From: Seiridium cupressi
Taxonomy: Eukaryota; Ascomycota; Sordariomycetes; Amphisphaeriales; Sporocadaceae
Direction of reading: 5' to 3'
NCBI GenBank assembly: GCA_036674765.1
Contig: JARVKI010000010.1
Coordinates: 186,001-250,000 of the forward strand
DNA length: 64,000 nucleotides
The position numbers and the translations under genes were made by a program. A model generated the notes under the pieces. It was given only the letters and a program-made list of their open reading frames with translations, was not told where the DNA came from and searched no databases. Shown here piece after piece: positions 47,728-59,675 of the stretch; positions within the stretch are counted from its first letter, which is position 1; the number at the start of each line of letters is the position of its first letter.

Positions 47728-49445
47728 GGCTACTGCGTATTTGGATGCCACCAAGCATTACCAGTTCTAGAGCTTCGAGCAAAAAGATTACATGTTGCTT
47801 AAGATGCCACCCAATATGCTAATTGGAAGGCGTCTTTGTGGGGCAATTGACAAAGATGAACCGTCGACTAATGAGGGCCTTTGTTATGACGGACTGCCTT
47901 TGTCATGAGACAATGAAAATCGATGCAACCGTCCAATATTCAGGCTAGAGAATGTGCCTTAATCAAGTTGAGACTGGAGTGCATGCGCCAGCAGGATTGG
48001 GACTCGCATGTTTTGTATGCATAGGTATAATGCTATAATGTACGTAGATTTGGCGAGATATCATCACGCGTACTTTGTGGCTACCCACGTGTAGAAGGAT
48101 CACCGACCACCTAGCTCATTGACCGTCCGCCTAAGAGTTTCGTCGGGGCCTGGGTGTATCGGATGGGTTGGTTTGCTACACGACGGGCCCGAGTGTAAGT
48201 TTTACAGGCCACGGATTTCTCTTCAATTTAAAGAATCCGCGGATGAGAAGTGCATGTTCATGATGATGATCATCCGATCCTTCCTAGCCTGTGTAGACTC
48301 GGCGGTCATTGGTCTAGCTAAGATAGCACGCAGGACTGGATACAGATCCAGGATATTCACAGCAGCCTGCATTTCCCCATAATTCTATGTTTTGATCAAG
48401 TTGTCCACTATGATGACAGATGACAGGCATAGGTACATATAAGTTGCCGTAATGAAGATGGTCAACGAATTAAGAGGCGGCTGGTTTGGACCTGTAGTGT
48501 AGGGGATACAAGTGCCGCAAGGTCTAATGCTAGGGGTCCTTATATCTTGAGCTGAATGCAATATTAGACGATAGACAGAACGAGGGCGATGACAAATAAA
48601 TCTGCGAAACGTTGGACAATGAAATCGACGACGGCACCAGCCCGGAGCCAATTATCGTCGTGCAGGCCTGTGTTCGAGCTGGCAGACCCGAGTGGCGACG
48701 CTGTTCTCGTTGCGATTTGTAGCTTTCCCTCGGCTTAAGATGGGCTGGCCAAAGGACTTGAGTGATTTGATTATCTCTTCTCATTCGCCGAGCACGAGCT
48801 GTGTACGTGTTGACCAATGCATGCGACGTGCATTTGGGAACGGCACTAATGTAGGGTCTAGGAATGTCTTTGCAAGAAAGTACACAAAGTAGGTAGATGC
48901 ATGTAAGTACTCGGCCCTCTTCTTCCTGCCACCCAAAGGCGAGGCGGCGGCTGCGATGCCCAGCACTCCAAAGTTGGATTCTCCCAGCCATGGTCATCCG
49001 GGAGATCCAATAGCGAGCACCAACAAGCAGTGAGAAACACTATCTTGCGGATCGCAGTGGGCGAAGATACCCGGGTGTGCGACCCGAAACCTTGTGGGCG
49101 CATCGGCTGCGCTAGGACGTTAAGCGCGTAGCCGCCGACCAGGGTCTCACAACATCCCAGCAGAGTCCCAAGACATCTCCACACGAAACCCACGACGCCC
49201 GACATCTCGCCATTCCCGATCAAACCTAGCAGCATGACAACCGCAAGGACACAGCCCGCAGCAACATTGAACTGACCATAGCACGGTACTTAGTCTCAAC
49301 TGCCACTTGCCCTGTCACCCGGGAGCTATCTGACATTGCTGCCACAAACACCATACCATCACCTTCGCTGCGGCAGCCGCCTACGCTCGCCCACCCTCGA
49401 GCGACGCCTGGTCATGTGTTCAGCCTCGATCCTGAACGCTAGGCC
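47728..49445. other. intergenic, divergent promoters of the b5/zincin gene and BCK1
   Basis: 1.7 kb between divergent genes. Apart from the possible exon at 48564-48735 and a hydrophobic minus-strand start at 49235 (MLLGLIGNGEMSGVVGFVW), I see no gene. A long leader for the MAPKKK gene is plausible. Confidence 0.45.
48564..48735 (-). other. possible terminal exon of a small membrane protein
   Basis: After a CTTAAG acceptor-like site, a frame reads GKLQIATRTASPLGSASSN, then DDNWLRAGAVVDFIVQRF and a hydrophobic tail ADLFVIALVLSIV before TAA. The amphipathic-then-hydrophobic pattern is protein-like. Its 5' partner could be the hydrophobic start at 49235, but I could not find a consistent splice path. 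Low confidence. Confidence 0.25.
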
Positions 49446-52400
49446 ATGAGCAACTCGCGCAACCCAACGGCGTTGAGTAGGTCGGAGAGCACTAGCGAGG
49501 GAACAGCTCGGTATCCCGCAAACATACGACAGCGGCTACACGACAACATCAACACTCTTGACGGCCTGATCAATGAAACGAACAACAACGCCACCCATAA
49601 CAATATTGCTCCCCCGTCGTCGTCGCCGTACCAGAGCCCCCCGGCTGCTGATCCGCCGCCATACCTAGCAGCCAATTTTGCTTCTAGCGTCCCGAACCTA
49701 CGACCACGTGCGTCTACGGCCACTCTTGCGCCTGCGCCCGCGTCGCCGGCCGTGTTCGACTCCTCCCGACCCTCCACGAGAAACGGGCTTCCGCTTCCGC
49801 CGCCCGTCATGTATTCGAATACTCAGGGCAACGCGTCGCGGCCGTTCGCCGTGCCGCCGCCGCCGCCGCCTCCCATGTCACCGCCTCTGCCCGGCCAGAT
49901 GAACAACATGATGTCGATACCGCCCCCGCCCCCTCGATATCCAAGTGCGCCGTCTGCCACGGTCGGCCTGCAACTCCCCCCACCGCCATCTGGTCCTCCG
50001 CCGAACAGCGCGCTGAATTCGCAACCGCCATGGCAAGGCAGTTGGGGCCGCATGTACGACACAAGAACGGGCATGGCAATCCCACCCCCGCCGTCGGGAG
50101 GACCACACAGGGCTTATGACCCCAAGCTTCATTCGCAAATGTCCATGAACAACCTGAACGGCACCCTGAACGGCACCCTGAACTTGCCTCCACCACCCCC
50201 TTCAGAGCCTCCTGGCATGTCCGCGACCTATATCCCCCAAGGCGACACTTATGGCGAGGGCGTCGGCATACCCGCCTTCGGATTCGAAGAACCACCGGCC
50301 ACATACTCGACGACACCTCAAATGTCGTGGCCGTCGACCAACCAGAGCGGAGGCAATGACACTGCAAACACCACCCCCGCCGACAGTGACAGCCGGGACC
50401 GCTTGTATGCCAATGCCATGGCTAATAGGATGGCATCCACTGCCTCAAACGCCACAAATTCCCCATCTGGAATCCCCCCCGAACTGGCCGCCAAATGGCC
50501 CTTGGACCATGTTCTCCTGTGGTTGGCTACTAACCAATTTTCAAAGGACTGGCAAGACACGTTCAAATCCCTGAATCTGCACGGGACGCAGTTTCTCGAA
50601 CTTGGCAGTGGTCGTGGAGGCAGAGGCAATTTCGGCATGATGCACCAGCAGGTTTATCCTAGGTTGGCCCAGGAGTGCACAAAAAACGGCAGCGGATGGG
50701 AGCCGGCCCGCGAAAGAGAAGAGGGCAAGCGAATGCGCCGGCTGGTACGCACGATTGTGCATAGCGGGGGATTAGCTGCACCTCCAAACCGCGAAATGAA
50801 TACCCATGGGAGTGGGACAATAAGCGCACCGCCAAACAACGCAGGCACTGGAACAGATGTGGAGTCACCAAACACGCCCATCAAAGCGCCTGGCCCCGGC
50901 TTTGGTAGCCGGAGATTCTCCCAGACAAGATCTACTACAATGCCAACGCTCAGTGGCAACACCATGAGCTCCGATGCTAACCATAGGACTATTTTAAAGA
51001 ACATCGATATTGAAAGCAGCCGGAGGCACAGTCCCATCGGCAATGACATCGATGGCAACTATCGTAGCGCAGCTTTCCGTACCGATAGCCCAGGCGGCAG
51101 CCCAAAGCTTAACTCGGGACTGTTCCCTCAATCTTCTGGGAATTTGTCAGCCTCATCGCCATCAGGGAGGTTTGGACACCGTTCAAGAGATAGTACCGGA
51201 TCTGTGTCATCAAACGCCGCCATCTATGGCTCTGGTGTGCCTCCCGAGGCTAGTCAAATGTTACGCAATGGCATCAACGGCGTTGGGGAGATGCTAAACG
51301 CAAGCCGCAGTAAAGATGGTTCTGGGCAGTCACCTTTGGAGCCTGGCGATAGGTCAGCAGGAGCCGAACCACCAGGCTCTGCGAAAGACAACAAGAGTTT
51401 TCTGAGTTTCTTGAAGCGGAAGAAGAGAGAGGATGGCTCCACTGCGTCTCCTGAAGAAGGCGATGCGCAAACAAGCCCAAACCTACCAAAAGCATCATCC
51501 CATGGGAGTCGCTTTGGCGGAGGTGTCGAATTGGATGCCTCTTCACTGGATACAGCTCCATCCTTTCGCCGAAATCCAAATGGCCCTCGATCTTTCGTTC
51601 TAGCGACCATGGACAGATGGAACTACCGTATGTGTGATGTTACGGACTGTCAAACCGCTGTGGACTTGCGGGCTAGCATATGTATGAATCTGGGATTGCC
51701 GGACCCAACACTGTCGCAACTCTTCCTCACAGAGCTGGGCCGTGCCGAGCATGATGAGCCGCTAGAGGACCAAAGCCTGATGATTCACAAAAGGAACAGA
51801 GCAGACCCCGCGGGAACGCTAAAGTTCTTCGTCAAGCTAGGACATCCAGCTACACAGACATCAGTTCCAGAATCTCTTACACCGGGATACACGCATGCGG
51901 GTAATTCTATGGATGAGGATGCATATGCACGCTTGAATGGCCACCGAGAACGATCTAGCTCATCCCCACCGACCTCGAGAGTCAACACGGTGAGTGGGAG
52001 CGGGCCGGATCCTAACGAACTAGCGCAGAAGGCAAGCGATTACAAGGCGAGCGTCGAGAAACAGCAGGCCGCCTATTTGGCTCGGAGAAAGCAGGCACTT
52101 GAAAAGTCATCGCCTCAGGAGAATAGTCCACAGTATGGGATTGTTGGAAGGAATGTTGACTTTGACCAGCCTCGCGGCTCGCCTTACGAGGAGAAGAAGC
52201 AGGACAATCTGTTCCCTCAACGTCGAGCACCCGCTCCACCTGGAGTTGAGACAGCTACACTCCTCAAGGCCAATTCATTGAGCAGGAGAAGCGGACATCA
52301 AATGCGACAATCCCAGAGCAGCGTTGATGGATTTCCCAGCCTTAGGAAACCTGGCACTTCTACTAGTGATCCGAACCAAGAGATGTCCCAGCGCCGGCCA

Positions 52401-54807
52401 GGTACGGCTTCGAGAGAACCAGCGACTTCTGCCTTGGGTGCTCTTGTGGGCATGGGAAGTGCCCTCAGTCATTTTGGTCGGCCCCACCCCGGTGCTCGTC
52501 AGCAGAGACCCGTATCACCGAACAGGGTCAACTCTGGTCCCACAGCAGGAGCTGTGTATGATGAACAACGAGGTAAGCGAGCCATGGCATCGGTTGACTT
52601 TGACCAGGTAGCCTCGGGTCGCAGTAGTCCGCGATCTGGCTCACCCGGGACCCTTACATGGAGCCGTGGAGATCTTGCATTTGTCGTTCCGGACTACTCA
52701 CCCGGTGGCACACCTATCAATGGCACCGGTACCAAACCTGAAAATGGGACCCTTACTAAAGTCCGTGAAACAGCACAACGGGCACCTTCGCCGGGTGACC
52801 TCAGTCCAAGTTCGGCACATCCGCCCAGCTCCAGCGTCGCCCCAGCGCCTCAACGGCGCAAGTCCCATGGTCCCGATGTGGACTTTATGGAAGCGGATGT
52901 ACAGTTCTCGCGGCCGACGGCACCCACGATGCAGAACCAGGACTCTTCCGGCGACGACTCTGACGATGGTCTGTTTGCTGTCCCTGTTAGGGGCAGGCAG
53001 CCTTCTACAAAGGTACGATATCTCCCAAGGAAGTCAGCGAATGGTAGCAGTGCTAACTCGGCGCAGAAGCCCAGCCTAACGCTCAACACGTCGCGGTCCA
53101 AGAAGAAGTTGTCGGTGTCGTTCGGCTCGCCAGGTTCCAACAAGGTCCCGGATCTGGAAGAAGACGACGCGAGTCTTCGGAGCGGCAAGAGTTCACAGCG
53201 TCGAACTCCAGCAACGCCGCGGCCGGATTCGCGGGAAGCCGATGAGACCAAACTTGGACGGCGGAAATCCTTTATTGAACGAGACCACTGGGCTGCTCGT
53301 CCGCCCGCGGAAGCTTTGCTGGACAACCTCGATGCTTTCTTCCCTGAACTTGATCTTGACCAACCTGTTTTAGATGAGGCATCGCTGCAGGAGCCTCCTT
53401 CGCCAAGCTCACCTGGACTCGCTGCCTCATCAAGCCAAGCTGGTGACAGTTCCAAGGCAACCAGCAACGAGTCCTTACAACTGCCAATGCAAGGGACCGC
53501 AACAGCGCGCTCTTCCGTGTATAGCGATAACGATACACTCGGCTCTGACGAGTCGACGCTGAAAGCACTCGAGCAGAGACCTGTGTCTATCGCGTCGGTT
53601 GCACAACGCAACGTAGGACGGCGCTCGGGCGGCCTCGGCCGGATGAAGTCAATTCGTGAGGTCGCTCGGGGTGCTCACGAAGCCAACAAGCGTTTTACCA
53701 CCGCCTCGGCGGCGTCGGGCATGGGAGGCGCAGCGTCAATGATCCAGCGCCGGAAAAGCACCAAGATGTTTGGTGCCAACGTGGTCCAGATCCGTCCTGA
53801 GCGTGGATCGATGATCGATGTCCTGCCCGAGATCCCACAGGATACGCTCCCCAAACGTCAGACTACTTTCCGCTGGTTCAAGGGTGAACTCATCGGCAAG
53901 GGAACTTATGGTCGCGTGTACCTCGGTATGAATGCCACGACTGGTGAGTTCCTGGCTGTAAAGGAAGTCGAAGTCAATCCGAGGGCTGCCGGGGGCGACA
54001 GCAATAAGATGCGCGAACTCGTTGCCGCCTTGAATACCGAGATTGAGACGATGCAGTACCTGGACCATGTCAACATCGTACAATATCTCGGATGCGAGAG
54101 AAAAGAGACTAGTATTAGTATCTTCTTGGAGTATATTTCTGGTGGCTCGATCGGATCCTGTCTGCGCAAGCACGGCAAGTTTGAAGAGCCCGTTGTTAGC
54201 TCGCTCACCCGCCAGACCCTCTCGGGCCTGGCATATCTTCACCGCGAGGGCATCTTGCACAGGGATCTCAAAGCTGACAACATCCTGCTGGATTTGGACG
54301 GTACATGCAAGATCTCGGACTTTGGCATCTCCAAAAAGACGGATGACATCTACGGAAACGACAAGACAAACAGTATGCAGGGCTCCGTTTTCTGGATGGC
54401 GCCAGAGGTGATTCGTTCCCAGGGGGAGGGATACAGCGCCAAGGTTGACATATGGTCTCTGGGCTGTGTAGTTCTCGAAATGTTTGCGGGACGGAGGCCC
54501 TGGAGCAAGGAAGAAGCAGTGGGTGCGATCTATAAAATCGCAAACGGCGAAACGCCGCCGATTGCAGACGAAGTCCGCGAAGCGATTAGTCCGTATGCAT
54601 TGGGCTTCATGCTGGATTGTTTCACCGTGTAAGTTGTGATTCCTAAGTCTGCAGGATGGAAATGAGGCTAATGCACGCAACAGTGATCCGGGAGACCGAC
54701 CAACAGCAGAACGTCTGCTGATGCAGCATGAGTTCTGCGAGTTACAGGAAGACTACAACTTCTTTGACACGGATTTGTATGCCAAGATTCGGGGCACTTA
54801 TAGCTAA
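49446..54807 (+). CDS. bck1: MAPKKK of the cell wall integrity pathway
   Basis: Serine/threonine kinase acting between protein kinase C and the Mkk MAPKK in cell wall integrity signalling. Two exons, 49446-54628 and 54684-54807, give 1768 residues. The N-terminal 330 residues are Pro-rich (PPPPPPPMSPPLPG). A SAM-like domain spans about 345-435 (WPLDHVLLWLATNQFSKDW), and a Ras-association-like domain about 715-795 (RSFVLATMDRWNYRMCDV). A long Ser/Pro-rich region follows. The kinase domain, about 1474-1768, has GKGTYGRVYLG, VAK-type lysine in FLAVKEVEV, HRDLKADN, SDFGISKK and FWMAPEVI, so it should be active. The intron lies in the last kinase helix (LDCFTV-DPGDRPTAE). Domain order matches Bck1/Mck1. 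Confidence 0.93.
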
Positions 54808-55250
54808 TCTCTTTTTCTTTGGAATTGTGGCAGCCATTTCATCGTCATGGGAGGAAGGATAATTTCTATGGTGGCTTTTTGTATATCAGCGAATCAGCAG
54901 CGGCTTGGATATGACACATGTGTTATGACAGATGATTATGAATTGTCTCGAGCAATGGCGCCTTGGATACCATTTGGATAGCATTACGAAGTCGTTTGTG
55001 GGGATTATTTAGATGTCCTTGGCTAGATACGAAATATAGTGAGTGCATGGTATACCGGCTCGTGGAACGTGCAGGAGACCTTTGCGATAGCTGAATCAGA
55101 CCTCGATACGCCTTTTGATATGTGCTCCCTACGTCACCTCCTCTACATCATGCACAGTTGTTCTAGCGGGCATCCATGATTTCATGTAGCACATATTCCA
55201 GAGAAAATATGCCACTGATCAACATACCAATTTGCTCGGCTACACGGTTT
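54808..55250. other. intergenic, convergent 3' regions
   Basis: Spacer after the MAPKKK gene. No gene is seen. Confidence 0.5.
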
Positions 55251-55649
55251 CTATTGCTCGACCATCCTTTCCTCCTGACCGTGCTTCATCTGCTCCCAGT
55301 ATCCGACCCCGAAGAGCAGTTCCCCAGCATACCACCTCACCCAGTCAAGATAGCTCTCCGTGCCCAGGCGATGCTCGACAGCAAGGTCTCTCCAGAGAAC
55401 CAGGTACTCGGCCATATATACTCTCTCCGCATTCCTCCCGCGCACACACCCACAGCCATCCATGTGCTCGATGGCACCGCTCAGGGGCAGGCCGGTCAGC
55501 TCGCAGCAGCGGAAGGCACAGCCGTCTTCTAGCACGACTTGGCGAGGAAATTGCGAGCGCATGCCATTGGGTGATGTGTGGCGGGAGGAGCCTGTGATGA
55601 TGTGGTTCAGGCTAATGCGGATGCGCGAGGATTCATGGTTTCGTGGCAT
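55251..55649 (-). CDS. small hypothetical protein
   Basis: A 132-residue single-exon frame. The ATG at 55649 (MPRNHESSRIRISLNHIITG) is preferred over the longer frame to 55805 because the added part is not protein-like. Notable parts are VVLEDGCAFRCCELTGLPLS, a Cys/Gly stretch MDGCGCVRGRNAERVY, and EYLVLWRDLAVEHRLGTES followed by YLDWVRWYAGELLFGVGYW. The Trp/Tyr-rich C terminus and ordered composition support a real protein. No family is recognised. Confidence 0.5.
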   Translation of the reverse strand: MPRNHESSRIRISLNHIITGSSRHTSPNGMRSQFPRQVVLEDGCAFRCCELTGLPLSGAIEHMDGCGCVRGRNAERVYMAEYLVLWRDLAVEHRLGTESYLDWVRWYAGELLFGVGYWEQMKHGQEERMVEQ

Positions 55650-56854
55650 TTTGAGGTCTGACTTACTTTGTGCGAAGAATTGAGCGAACTGCAGTAAGGA
55701 CCCGGCGAAATGGCTTGACAATATACTCGCGGAGTTATATTGTAGGCATGGCGCGCGAGTGAAAGTTTGAGACAAGCCTTGTGGAAGACAAAAAGTCGAG
55801 AACAATGCGATTCAAAGAGGCTATTTGATGGCCCAACCCTCTTTGTCATGTAGGGAACAAGTCAAGCGCATCGCCATAGCCACTATAACCGATCGATGCA
55901 TACTGCACACTCTTGGATCTCTCAGTATATGGCTCCGGGCTTTAGATGCAACCTCATCGCGACATCATGTAAGATGAAAGGTCACTTGTGAGCGCTAAGG
56001 AATCACAAACTGGCTACCAGCCCAATACTCACCAATCCTGATTTCCTCTCTTCTATCTCTAAATCTTTCCCTAGCTCTTAGTCAGAAGATTTGTAGCTGT
56101 TACAACTAAGCATCTTTCCATATTACCGACTATGACCTTGGTTTAACGTGTGCTAAAACCATGCGAAGTCAATAGTAATACCCCCAGTTCAATAATTCAT
56201 GAGTTTCTCGTGTTCCGACTTTTCCTACTTTTCTCCCCAGGCTTAAATATTATTGACCCGATCCAGGCATTGGCATTTGTTATCGATCACGTCCTCCAAG
56301 GAGTTCCGATGTGACAGTGGAGGTGTTCGCATGAGTGGATCTGGGTATTTATTCTTTGCGACTCCCTGAGCAGGCTTTTCTCCAAAACAATTGTATCTAC
56401 TCCCACCTGGGGCATGTCCCTCTACTGGAAATGAAAGCGTTTTCGAGTAAGGGGAATATTTCCGTGAAGAGGAAAGAGTTGCGGTGGCAATAAAAGGCTT
56501 AATCATAATATTGGGAGACGTGACTCACCCCTGATAGCAAGGGGGAATGTATACTCAATGGAGTAGATAGGCGGTCGGAGTTCAAGCTCATGGAGTCCAT
56601 TTCCCGGGGGCGGAGTTCGGCGACAACAGCCGATCCTCCTACGGGAGCCAGAACTCGGTTCCGCGTCCTCGCAGCCATTGGCGCCCTTCTCCCAAACACC
56701 GCCGATCTGGTTACATACTAGTTAGTTAGTTAGTTAGTTAGCTCTCATCATTGCTCTTCTGACAGAAAGTTGTATCTTGAAAGAAGAGCCCCTCTACTCG
56801 TTGTAAGTAAATCCATCAATCCCTCACTCCACTCGTCCCCGCATCCACGAAAGA
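55650..56854. other. intergenic, divergent promoter region
   Basis: 1.2 kb with no gene supported. Two minus-strand frames (56243-56699) lack motifs. A short tandem repeat near its right end is listed separately. Confidence 0.5.
56719..56741. repeat. (TAGT)n microsatellite
   Basis: About 5.75 copies of TAGT in 23 bases, roughly 115 bases before the ATG of the MOSC fusion gene, so probably in its leader or core promoter. Copy number may vary between strains. Confidence 0.85.
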
Positions 56855-58564
56855 ATGGGTTCATTGAACTTGGGACAGGTCGCGGACGCCGCCCCCGACA
56901 ATGTCGCGCCCCTCCCGCCCCGCGATGTCTTGCTCAGTGTCAGGACTGGCAAGATTCGACCGCTTGCTGGAGTAAAAATCCAGAGTGCGATCAATAAGCA
57001 GGAGCGTCAGGGCAAGATCAAAGTCACCCCGACAGGCCTCGTCGGAGACCAAGTCCATTATGAATTCCACGGTGGTACCGAAAAAGCACTCCACATGTAC
57101 TGCTCTGCTCACTATGATACCTGGAACAAGGAGATCCCAGGTCGCACCCATCTGTTCAAGATCGGCGGCTTCGGAGAAAACTTGTCGGTTGAGCACTTGA
57201 ACGAAGACAATGTATGCGTGGGAGATGTTTTCAAGTGTGGGCCCGAGGTCATCCTTCAAGTCAGTGATGTGAGGCAGCCTTGCTTCAAGCTGAATCACCG
57301 GTTCGAATACAAGAAGACTTCGTCCATGTCCCAGAACAGCGGTCGTACTGGGTGGTACTATCGAGTACTGAAGGCAGGCTACATTCAAGAAGGCGACACC
57401 TTTGAGCTTATCGAGCGCGTCAATCCCGCTTGGCCCTTGTCACGCGTCCAGAAGTATCTTTACCATGATGTTAATAATGCTGAGGCCATGAATGAGATGG
57501 TCCAGCTGCGTGGGCTCGGCGAAGAAATGATCGGACTGTTCACTGGACGCCTCTCAAAGGGCGCCGAGGATTTCAGTGGTCGTCTCGAGGGTGACATACC
57601 GGTAGTCTGGGGATCTTATAGGCTCACGGAAAAGACGGATGTGACCCCACGGGTGAAGAAGTTGGTCTTTGACGTCGATGGAACTAGCGCGGATATGGAG
57701 AGCACAGAGTTTGGTCGCTTTCCTCATGTCCGCTTGCGCTTCGGACCAGAGCTCATGTTCTCGCGAGCGTATTCCGTTGTCTCTGGGAATATGAGACGTT
57801 TTGAGCTCGGCATTGCTAGAGATGACAAGTCCCGTGGTGGATCCATATATCTGCATGATCAGCTGCAAGTTGGCGACGTTGTGAAAGTAGCCAAGGGGCA
57901 TGATGGCCCGCCAACCACGTCAAACTGTGTTGACAATCTACAGAGCAAGAAGCACATCTTCGTCTTCGGCGGCATTGGTGTCACAGCATTCCTACGCGAC
58001 ATTGCTAGTCTATCTCAGACAGCTGCGGACTTCGAAGTGCACTATGCGGTTCGAAGCCGCCGAGATGCTGCTTATCTCGAGTACCTGCCGTCGAGGAACA
58101 CTACAGTTTACGCCAAGGATGAAGGAGCGCGGCTTGACATAAAGAGCATCGTGCCTGTCCCCGTTGATGGGAACTACAGCGCTATGATCTACTGCTGTGG
58201 GCCGAACTCTTTGCTTGACACGTGCCAAAGCCTTACCAGAAAGCTTCGCTACCCGCGTTCCAATGTTCATTTCGAGGAATTTGGGGGTGCTGAGACGGGC
58301 ACCGGCAACCCATTTGAGGCCGAGATCAAGTCCACCGGACAGGTTCTCCGGGTGCCCCAGGAGAAGTCGCTTCTCCAAATATTGACGGAGGCCGGATTGG
58401 AAATTGAATCATCTTGTCGGGTTGGTAACTGTGGTACATGTATGGTCGAATATTGTAAGGGCGAAGTTGAGCATCGTGGCACGGCCCTGGACGACGGGAT
58501 GAAGGAGGAGTCCATGTTGACTTGTGTGAGTCGTGGCAAAGGAAGGATTGTCATCGATTGTTAA
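56855..58564 (+). CDS. MOSC domain fused to a flavin/2Fe-2S reductase
   Basis: Single-exon, 569-residue fusion. An N-terminal MOSC domain of the YiiM type (about 25-200) has FHGGTEKALHMY, GGFGENLSV and Cys143 in VRQPCFKLN as likely molybdenum-cofactor ligand. A ferredoxin-reductase-like FAD/NAD module (about 235-470) has RAYSVVSG for flavin and FVFGGIGVTAFLRD for the nucleotide. A plant-type 2Fe-2S domain is C-terminal, with Cys521, Cys526, Cys529 and Cys557 (CRVGNCGTC and LTC). The layout implies electron flow from NAD(P)H through FAD and the iron-sulfur cluster to the molybdenum site. YiiM relatives reduce N-hydroxylated compounds; the substrate here is unknown. Start chosen at the first ATG, MGSLNLGQVADA. 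Confidence 0.92.
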   Translation: MGSLNLGQVADAAPDNVAPLPPRDVLLSVRTGKIRPLAGVKIQSAINKQERQGKIKVTPTGLVGDQVHYEFHGGTEKALHMYCSAHYDTWNKEIPGRTHLFKIGGFGENLSVEHLNEDNVCVGDVFKCGPEVILQVSDVRQPCFKLNHRFEYKKTSSMSQNSGRTGWYYRVLKAGYIQEGDTFELIERVNPAWPLSRVQKYLYHDVNNAEAMNEMVQLRGLGEEMIGLFTGRLSKGAEDFSGRLEGDIPVVWGSYRLTEKTDVTPRVKKLVFDVDGTSADMESTEFGRFPHVRLRFGPELMFSRAYSVVSGNMRRFELGIARDDKSRGGSIYLHDQLQVGDVVKVAKGHDGPPTTSNCVDNLQSKKHIFVFGGIGVTAFLRDIASLSQTAADFEVHYAVRSRRDAAYLEYLPSRNTTVYAKDEGARLDIKSIVPVPVDGNYSAMIYCCGPNSLLDTCQSLTRKLRYPRSNVHFEEFGGAETGTGNPFEAEIKSTGQVLRVPQEKSLLQILTEAGLEIESSCRVGNCGTCMVEYCKGEVEHRGTALDDGMKEESMLTCVSRGKGRIVIDC

Positions 58565-59675
58565 ATGTACGTAGTATGGCGCGCAGGTGTCGTCACTTAC
58601 CGCCACAAGAATGGGCTTCTACACGACGTCTCTGCTGTAGAATATGGCTAATAGCCACTACACGACGCTTCCAACAAGTGCCCGCTCATCACGAGCGGCA
58701 ATATAGTTTGCCTTAGCCGCCTTCGACCCGTTCCAGTCAAATCATGCACTTGAAACTAGGAGATCGCCAAGCCGTTGAAGGAAGCATGTATGGTAAGTTC
58801 AGTGACAGCGGCAGATCTGCATTCTTGTCAGCCATCTTTCGAAGAGCCTACCCTATGGCACGTCACATGTGCATTTATTTGCTCGAGGCGGTGAAGAAGT
58901 CGAAACTCCAAGCACAACTGCATCATCGTAGGATTCCCCCAACGTAGGATCTCTGCCACGCCGTTGCATGTGGTCATCGGTCACTCCATATAAGTCGTGC
59001 TGCAGTCAGCGTCAGACAGAGTCGAACGACGTCACGTCATGGCCAGTCGGTCCAGGGTCCTTTTCAATGCGAGGCCAGTCATTAACCGCATAGGGGTTCA
59101 CCCCCCGCGTTTCTTGCTCGTAGAGCGTGACGCCCCAATGCGAGCGGCCGCAGCACCCCGCCAATTACGGTAGAAGCTGACCCTCCACCGAGCCCCTCCC
59201 CCGCCATGGGTACAACGTATGCAAACATCATCAAAGGGGTCTCTGCACATCTACGTCGACCTGCAGCCAATTCGTTTCTCCATCATGATGATCGCCATGC
59301 TAGACTGGCAATTGACGACCCGTTCATCATGCGGCAGACGGTATCGACGTCGTCCATCATTTGTCCCGGCGGCTGCTCCGATCCCCATATATGTACCTGT
59401 TTGCATTCTTCCGAGGGTGCATCTGCTCTCGCCTTCTTGCTCCATATAACGACTGTACCTACATACTGGTATTTCGTTCAGACCAATCATATTTGACTCA
59501 TATCCCCGGAACTGCACTCATATAGCTCGCATCGCTTTTGTTTGTTTGGATAGTTTCAGGCAGCAAGCAACTCGAGAACGTATTGTCACAAACCCTAGAG
59601 TTCGTTGGAGCTAGATCGGGATCCATATCATAGAGATAAATACCCATCGTCCCACTCAGGGTCCGCACTTACACC
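58565..59675. other. intergenic, no gene seen
   Basis: 1.1 kb. Short overlapping frames (58744-58947, 59206-59496) have no motif or splice structure. Confidence 0.5.

Noticed and set aside
53736..54680. A 314-codon minus-strand open frame opposite the MAPKKK kinase domain
   Set aside because: It is antisense to a conserved kinase domain and arises from codon bias; it has no independent motif.
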